Part shown: one piece after another, positions 59,361 through 64,000 of the stretch
Layout: each line of letters begins with the position of its first letter
How positions within the stretch are numbered: the stretch's first letter is position 1
From: Sphingomonas endolithica
GTDB lineage: Bacteria > Pseudomonadota > Alphaproteobacteria > Sphingomonadales > Sphingomonadaceae
NCBI RefSeq assembly: GCF_025231525.1
Contig: NZ_CP103057.1
Span: 3,234,501 to 3,298,500 of the forward strand
Direction: 5' to 3'
Length of the DNA: 64,000 nucleotides
Notes under the pieces: generated by a model
The model's input: the letters and a program-made list of their open reading frames with translations, nothing else
The model's database searches: none
Told to the model about the DNA's origin: nothing
Made by a program: the position numbers and the translations under genes

Positions 59361-60115
59361 CGTTGATCACCAGGCGCGGATTGATCGGCGGCGCGGCGGC
59401 ATCGGCCGGATTGCTGCTGTCGGGGTGCGATCGGCTGGCGGAAAACCAGCAATTCCGGCAGATCCTGTTCTCGGGGGAGAAAATGAACCAGGGGCTGCAG
59501 CGCGCACTGACCAACCGTGATGCGCTGGCGCCCGAATTCCGCCCCGACCAGATGTCGCCGCGTTTTCGCACCAACGGCACCGCCAACCCCAATACGCCTG
59601 AATATGCCGCGCACGCCGCGGCGCGTTTCGCCGATTGGCGGCTGGTCGTGCAGGGGCTCGTCACCCGCCCGCGGGCGTTGTCGATGGCGGACATCCGACA
59701 ACTGCCCGCGCGCACCCAGATCACGCGGCACGATTGCGTCGAAGGGTGGAGCGCGATCGGCAAGTGGGGCGGCCCGCGCCTGTCGACGATCCTGGACGCC
59801 GCGGGGCTGAGCGACCGGGCGCACTACATCGTCTTCACCTGCGCCGATCTGTACGGCGGCGCCAACTATTACGAATCGATCGACCTGGTCGATGCGCGCC
59901 ATCCGCAGACCATCCTGGCCTGGATGATGAACGACCGCCTGCTCGATATCGGGCACGGCGCGCCGCTCAGGCTCCGAGTCGAGCGGCAATTGGGCTACAA
60001 GCATGCCAAATACGTGCAGCGTATCGATGCGGTCGCCAGCCTGGACGGGATCGGCCTGGGCAAGGGCGGCTATTGGGAGGACAATGTCGATTACGATTGG
60101 TATGCCGGCATCTGA
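59357..60115 (+). CDS. YedY/MsrP-like molybdopterin oxidoreductase, lipoprotein type
   Basis: Encodes 252 residues from GTG 59357. N-terminal ITRRGLIGG is a twin-arginine motif, and LLLSGC is a lipobox, so the protein may be a Tat-exported lipoprotein. The molybdopterin site HDCVEGWSAIGKW contains the Mo-ligating Cys (about 123). It lacks the C-terminal dimerisation domain of sulfite oxidase, as in YedY. Electron donor is the cytochrome b gene just upstream. Methionine sulfoxide reduction is one possible role; the substrate is not known. Confidence 0.82.
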   Translation: MTLITRRGLIGGAAASAGLLLSGCDRLAENQQFRQILFSGEKMNQGLQRALTNRDALAPEFRPDQMSPRFRTNGTANPNTPEYAAHAAARFADWRLVVQGLVTRPRALSMADIRQLPARTQITRHDCVEGWSAIGKWGGPRLSTILDAAGLSDRAHYIVFTCADLYGGANYYESIDLVDARHPQTILAWMMNDRLLDIGHGAPLRLRVERQLGYKHAKYVQRIDAVASLDGIGLGKGGYWEDNVDYDWYAGI

Positions 60116-60133
60116 GCCGGTATTGGGCTGCGC

Positions 60134-61375
60134 ATGGCACTGATCGACCTGTTCCTCGCCCGCCGCGTCTTGCGCGGTCAGCTCACCGTCCACCACGCCG
60201 ATGGCAAGACCAGCCGCTTAGGCACCGCAGACCCCGCCTTCCGCGATGTGACGATCCGCTTCACCGACAAGGGGGCGGCGAACTTCATCGTGCGCAATCC
60301 CGGGCTCGGCGCGGCCGAGGCCTATATGGACGGCCGCCTGATCATCGAACAGGGCGACATCCGCGACCTCGTCAACCTGCTGTCGGGCAACGGCCCATGG
60401 GAAGCGGGCAAGCGCGGGCTGAAGCCGACCCGCGGTCGGCTTGCCGTGCAAGCGGTCACGCACCGCCTGGGGCGGATCAACATGGCGCGCCAATCGAAGA
60501 AGAATGTCGCGCACCATTACGACCTCAGCGACCGGCTATACGACCTCTTCCTCGACGCCGACCGGCAATATAGCTGCGCTTATTATACGGATACTGCCAA
60601 CAGCCTGGAACAGGCGCAGGCCGACAAGAAGGCGCACATCGCCGCCAAGCTGGCGATCGCGCCGGGGATGCGCGTGCTCGATATCGGCTGCGGCTGGGGC
60701 GGCATGGCGCTGTATCTGCACGCCAAGACCGGCGCCGAGGTGCTGGGCGTTACCTTGTCGGAGGAGCAGTTGAAGGTCGCGCGCCGGCGGGCGCAGGAGG
60801 CAGGCGTTGCCGACAAGGTCAAGTTCGAGCTGATCGACTATCGCTCGCTGACCGGCACGTTCGACCGCATCGTCTCGGTCGGCATGTTCGAACATGTCGG
60901 CCCGGCACATTATGGCGCCTTCTTCCGCAAGTGCCGCGACCTGCTGACGCCAGACGGCGTGATGCTGATTCACACGATCGGCCGCATGGGCAAGCCCGGC
61001 GTCACCGACGATTTCACCGCCAAGTACATCTTCCCCGGCGGCTACAACCCGGCGCTATCGGAGATCGTGCGCGGGTATGAAGGGTTGCGGCTGTTCCCGA
61101 CCGATATCGAGGTGCTGCGGCTGCACTACGCCTATACGCTGGATGCCTGGTACGATCGCACGGTGGCGGCCAAGGAGCAGATCGTCGCTTTGTACGACGA
61201 ACGCTTCTACCGCATGTGGACCTTCTACCTGGCGGGCGCGGGCCAGGCGTTCCGCCACGGCGGCCTGGTCAATTACCAGCTGCAATTCTCGCGCAGCCGC
61301 ACCGCCTTGCCGATCACGCGCGATTACATGGTCGAGGGTGAGCGCATGCTTGCTCAAGGCGCCCCCGCCGCATAG
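60134..61375 (+). CDS. Cyclopropane-fatty-acyl-phospholipid synthase family
   Basis: Encodes 413 residues. The SAM-binding site [15 protein letters not shown], the Cfa motifs [12 protein letters not shown] and [15 protein letters not shown], and the length match Cfa. An N-terminal ~120-residue domain precedes, as usual. It methylenates unsaturated phospholipids in the membrane. It stands just after the YedY-like gene by 18 bases and may be cotranscribed with it. Confidence 0.9.
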   Translation: MALIDLFLARRVLRGQLTVHHADGKTSRLGTADPAFRDVTIRFTDKGAANFIVRNPGLGAAEAYMDGRLIIEQGDIRDLVNLLSGNGPWEAGKRGLKPTRGRLAVQAVTHRLGRINMARQSKKNVAHHYDLSDRLYDLFLDADRQYSCAYYTDTANSLEQAQADKKAHIAAKLAIAPGMRVLDIGCGWGGMALYLHAKTGAEVLGVTLSEEQLKVARRRAQEAGVADKVKFELIDYRSLTGTFDRIVSVGMFEHVGPAHYGAFFRKCRDLLTPDGVMLIHTIGRMGKPGVTDDFTAKYIFPGGYNPALSEIVRGYEGLRLFPTDIEVLRLHYAYTLDAWYDRTVAAKEQIVALYDERFYRMWTFYLAGAGQAFRHGGLVNYQLQFSRSRTALPITRDYMVEGERMLAQGAPAA

Positions 61376-61410
61376 GACGCGCGCGAGTTCAGTATCGCCG
61401 GAGCCGTTGC

Positions 61411-62631
61411 ATGACAGACCAGATCAACCGTGTCGTTCTCGCCTATTCGGGTGGCCTCGACACCTCCGTGATCCTGAAATGGCTGCAGCAGACCTATCAG
61501 TGCGAGGTGGTGACCTTCACCGCCGATCTGGGGCAGGGCGAGGAACTGGAGCCCGCGCGCAAGAAGGCGCAGGACGCCGGCGTGAAGCCCGAGCACATCT
61601 TCATCGACGATTTGCGCGAGGAGTTCGTCAGCGACTACGTCTTCCCGATGATGCGCGCTAACGCGATGTACGAGGGGCTGTACCTGCTCGGCACCTCGAT
61701 CGCGCGGCCGTTGATCGCCAAGCGCCAGATCGAGATCGCGCGCATGCTGAACGCCGATGCGGTGAGCCATGGCGCGACCGGCAAGGGCAACGACCAGGTC
61801 CGCTTCGAGCTCGGCTATTATGCGCTGGCACCCGACATCAAGGTGATCGCGCCGTGGCGCGAATGGGATCTGACCAGCCGGACGCGCCTGATCGAATTCG
61901 CCGAACAGCATCAGATCCCGGTCAGCAAGGACAAGCGCGGCGAGGCGCCGTTCTCGACCGACGCCAACATCCTGCATACCTCCTCCGAAGGGCTGGTGCT
62001 GGAAAATCCGTGGGACGAGGTGCCGGACTATGTCTATTCGCGCACCAACAACCCCGAAGACGCGCCCGATACGCCCGAATATATCACGGTCGATTTCGAG
62101 CGTGGCGACGGTGTGGCGATCAACGGCGAGGGGATGAGCCCGGCGACGCTCCTGGCCAAGCTCAACGATTATGGCCGCACGCACGGCATCGGCCGGCTCG
62201 ACCTGGTCGAGAACCGCTTCGTCGGCATGAAATCGCGCGGGATGTATGAGACGCCCGGCGGCACGATATACAATCTCGCGCATCGCGGGATCGAGCAATT
62301 GACGCTCGACCGGGGGGGCGCGCACCTCAAGGACGAGCTTGCGCCGCGTTACGCCGAACTGATCTATAACGGCTTCTGGTTCTCGCCCGAGCGCGAGATG
62401 CTGCAGGCGGCGATCGACCACAGCCAGGAAAAGGTCGCGGGCACGGTGCGGCTGAAGCTGTACAAGGGCAGTGTCTCGGTGGTCGGGCGCAAGTCGCCGA
62501 ATTCGTTGTACTCGGAAAAGGTCGTGACGTTCGAGGACGACCAGGGAGCCTATGACCAGCGCGATGCGGCAGGATTCATTAAGCTGCAGGCGCTGCGGCT
62601 CAGGTTGTTGGGGCGGCGGGACCGCGATTGA
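61411..62631 (+). CDS. argG: Argininosuccinate synthase
   Basis: Encodes 406 residues. N-terminal PP-loop [10 protein letters not shown], then [13 protein letters not shown] and DENLLHTS-like segment ([11 protein letters not shown]). Length and motifs match the standard enzyme, joining citrulline and aspartate in arginine synthesis. No special leader seen in the 35 bases before it. Confidence 0.97.
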   Translation: MTDQINRVVLAYSGGLDTSVILKWLQQTYQCEVVTFTADLGQGEELEPARKKAQDAGVKPEHIFIDDLREEFVSDYVFPMMRANAMYEGLYLLGTSIARPLIAKRQIEIARMLNADAVSHGATGKGNDQVRFELGYYALAPDIKVIAPWREWDLTSRTRLIEFAEQHQIPVSKDKRGEAPFSTDANILHTSSEGLVLENPWDEVPDYVYSRTNNPEDAPDTPEYITVDFERGDGVAINGEGMSPATLLAKLNDYGRTHGIGRLDLVENRFVGMKSRGMYETPGGTIYNLAHRGIEQLTLDRGGAHLKDELAPRYAELIYNGFWFSPEREMLQAAIDHSQEKVAGTVRLKLYKGSVSVVGRKSPNSLYSEKVVTFEDDQGAYDQRDAAGFIKLQALRLRLLGRRDRD

Positions 62632-62642
62632 TCTACCATTCG

Positions 62643-62657
62643 TTAACCATGGCTTAG
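62643..62657. promoter_or_regulatory. CtrA-like box before the 62710 gene
   Basis: TTAA CCATGGC TTAG resembles the CtrA site TTAA-N7-TTAA with one mismatch, 52 bases upstream of the next start. Candidate only. Confidence 0.3.
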
Positions 62658-62709
62658 CCTTTGATCGCCACATACGGTCCTTGAGAAACCATTTCCCAAG
62701 GGCCTGAAC

Positions 62710-64000
62710 ATGCATCCCGACCAAGCCGTCGACGTGGCGATCATCGGTGCAGGGCCCGCTGGGCTGACCGCCGCCTATCAGCTCACCAAGCTCGGCTACT
62801 CCGTGACGGTGATCGAAAAGGACCCGATCTATGTCGGCGGCATCAGCCGCACCGTGGAGCATGAAGGCTTTCGTTTCGACATTGGCGGGCACCGCTTCTT
62901 CTCAAAGTCGAAGGAAGTGGTCGATCTGTGGAACGAGCTGCTGCCCGACGATTTCATCGAGCGGCCGCGAATGAGCCGCATCTACTACGAGGGCAAGTTC
63001 TACAGCTACCCACTCCGCGCTTTCGAGGCGTTGATGAACCTAGGGCTGTGGCGGTCGACCTTGTGCATGGCGAGCTATGCCAAAGCCAAGGCGTTCCCCC
63101 ACAAGAACCCCAGGAGCTTCGAACAATGGGTGGTCAACCAGTTCGGACACAAGCTGTATTCGATCTTCTTCAAGACCTATACCGAGAAGGTGTGGGGCAT
63201 GCCGTGCGACGAGATGTCGGCCGATTGGGCGGCGCAGCGCATCAAGGGGCTGAGCCTCGGCGGCGCAGTGCTCGACGGACTGAAGCGGTCGCTTGGTCTT
63301 CACAAGCGCCGTAACGACGGCATGGCGGTTAAGTCGCTGCTGGAGACATTCCGCTATCCGCGGCAGGGCCCGGGCATGATGTGGGACGCGGCGCGAGACC
63401 GTGTGGTCGAGGCCGGGAACCGCGTGCAAATGGCAACATCGCTCCATCAGCTCAGCCATGACGATGTCACCGGCCGGTGGCGCGTGGCCGTGAAGCACGA
63501 GGACGAGATTGCGATCATCAAGGCCAAGCACGTTATCTCGTCGGCGCCGATGCGTGAACTGGCCGGGCGGATCCACCCGCTGCCCAAGTCGCTGCCCAAC
63601 GCGCTCGATCTTGGCTATCGCGACTTCCTCACTGTCGCGTTGATGATCCGCTCGGACGATCTGTTCCCCGACAATTGGATCTATGTTCACGATCCGCGCG
63701 TAAAGGTCGGTCGCGTGCAAAATTTCCGCAGCTGGTCGCCCGAAATGGTGCCCGATGCGGCACTTGCCTGTGTCGGCCTCGAATATTTCTGCTTTGAAGG
63801 CGACGGTATATGGTCGTCGAGCGATGCCGATTTGATCGCACTGGCGACGCAGGAGCTCGCCACGCTTGGCCTGTGCGATCCAGCCACGGTGGTCGGCGGG
63901 CGAGTCGTCCGGCAGGAAAAAGCCTACCCGGTTTATGACGACGCCTATCGCGCCAATGTCGATGCGATGCGTGACGAGCTGGAGACGCGGTACCCGACGC
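62710..64000 (+). CDS. FAD-dependent NAD(P)/amine-oxidase-like oxidoreductase (5' part; end outside window)
   Basis: 430 codons are visible. VAIIGAGPAGLTAAYQL at residues 9-25 is the FAD-binding GxGxxG motif, and VIEKDPIYVGGISRTVE with GFRFDIGGHRFFS is the pattern of protoporphyrinogen-oxidase/UDP-galactopyranose-mutase-like enzymes used in polysaccharide or lipid pathways. ATG 62710 is 78 bases after argG. Its role cannot be stated further without its neighbours. Confidence 0.85.
   Translation, partial: MHPDQAVDVAIIGAGPAGLTAAYQLTKLGYSVTVIEKDPIYVGGISRTVEHEGFRFDIGGHRFFSKSKEVVDLWNELLPDDFIERPRMSRIYYEGKFYSYPLRAFEALMNLGLWRSTLCMASYAKAKAFPHKNPRSFEQWVVNQFGHKLYSIFFKTYTEKVWGMPCDEMSADWAAQRIKGLSLGGAVLDGLKRSLGLHKRRNDGMAVKSLLETFRYPRQGPGMMWDAARDRVVEAGNRVQMATSLHQLSHDDVTGRWRVAVKHEDEIAIIKAKHVISSAPMRELAGRIHPLPKSLPNALDLGYRDFLTVALMIRSDDLFPDNWIYVHDPRVKVGRVQNFRSWSPEMVPDAALACVGLEYFCFEGDGIWSSSDADLIALATQELATLGLCDPATVVGGRVVRQEKAYPVYDDAYRANVDAMRDELETRYPT

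Overview
The window reads as chromosomal DNA of a sphingomonad (Alphaproteobacteria, Sphingomonadales). It has high GC, many TonB-dependent receptors, typical sphingomonad gene sets (rlmN with an IalB-like gene, OmpA-like porins, CfaA, ArgG), and dispersed palindromes of the kinds common in sphingomonad intergenic DNA. Several mobile or decaying segments interrupt it.

Layout. (1) 1-13.4 kb: a carbohydrate/organosulfur-like block. It holds a sulfite dehydrogenase pair (SorA/SorB-like), an NADPH:FMN reductase, an SsuD-like flavin monooxygenase, an aldo/keto reductase, a Gfo/Idh/MocA oxidoreductase, a TonB receptor, an S9 peptidase, an MFS carrier with a LacI-type operator candidate, and a YeiH-type putative sulfate exporter. 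Together these match the enzyme classes of the sulfoquinovose monooxygenase (sulfo-SMO) route, with sulfite then oxidised to sulfate. (2) 13.4-17.1 kb: a secreted-type methyltransferase, a TniQ-like orphan and a broken gene. (3) 17.2-25.9 kb: a dctA / TonB receptor / SGNH-hydrolase operon facing a divergent DctB/DctD-like two-component pair. The regulator lacks key sigma-54 activator motifs. (4) 26.5-31 kb: a Tat-exported hydrolase and an ABC exporter with a DesK/DesR-type two-component system in one operon.

(5) 31-41.3 kb: a patchwork region. It has an IS110-family element, an ArsR regulator divergent from a NIPSNAP/ABM pair with a perfect operator-like palindrome between them, an M61 aminopeptidase broken by one stop codon, a histidine phosphatase plus NAD(P)HX dehydratase pair followed by a remnant of pncB, a truncated HNH-NACHT defence-type gene, and a small winged-helix-like gene.

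(6) 41.3-53.6 kb: gyrB, recF and dnaN occur in the ancestral dnaN-recF-gyrB order on the minus strand. They are pried apart by a DUF4398/OmpA pair and by a type VI secretion cargo island: an Eag chaperone, a PAAR/transmembrane effector resembling Tse6, a Tsi6-like immunity gene, a TPR protein, and several SUKH/SUFU-type immunity genes including a duplicated pair. No T6SS apparatus genes are in the window. (7) 53.7-64 kb: ordinary chromosomal genes (porin, histidine phosphatase, IalB-like, rlmN, TauE/SafE permease, flavin reductase, cytochrome b561/YedY-like pair, cfa, argG) and the 5' part of a FAD-dependent amine-oxidase-like gene running off the end.

All family calls are from reading translated sequence and motifs; no database search was possible.
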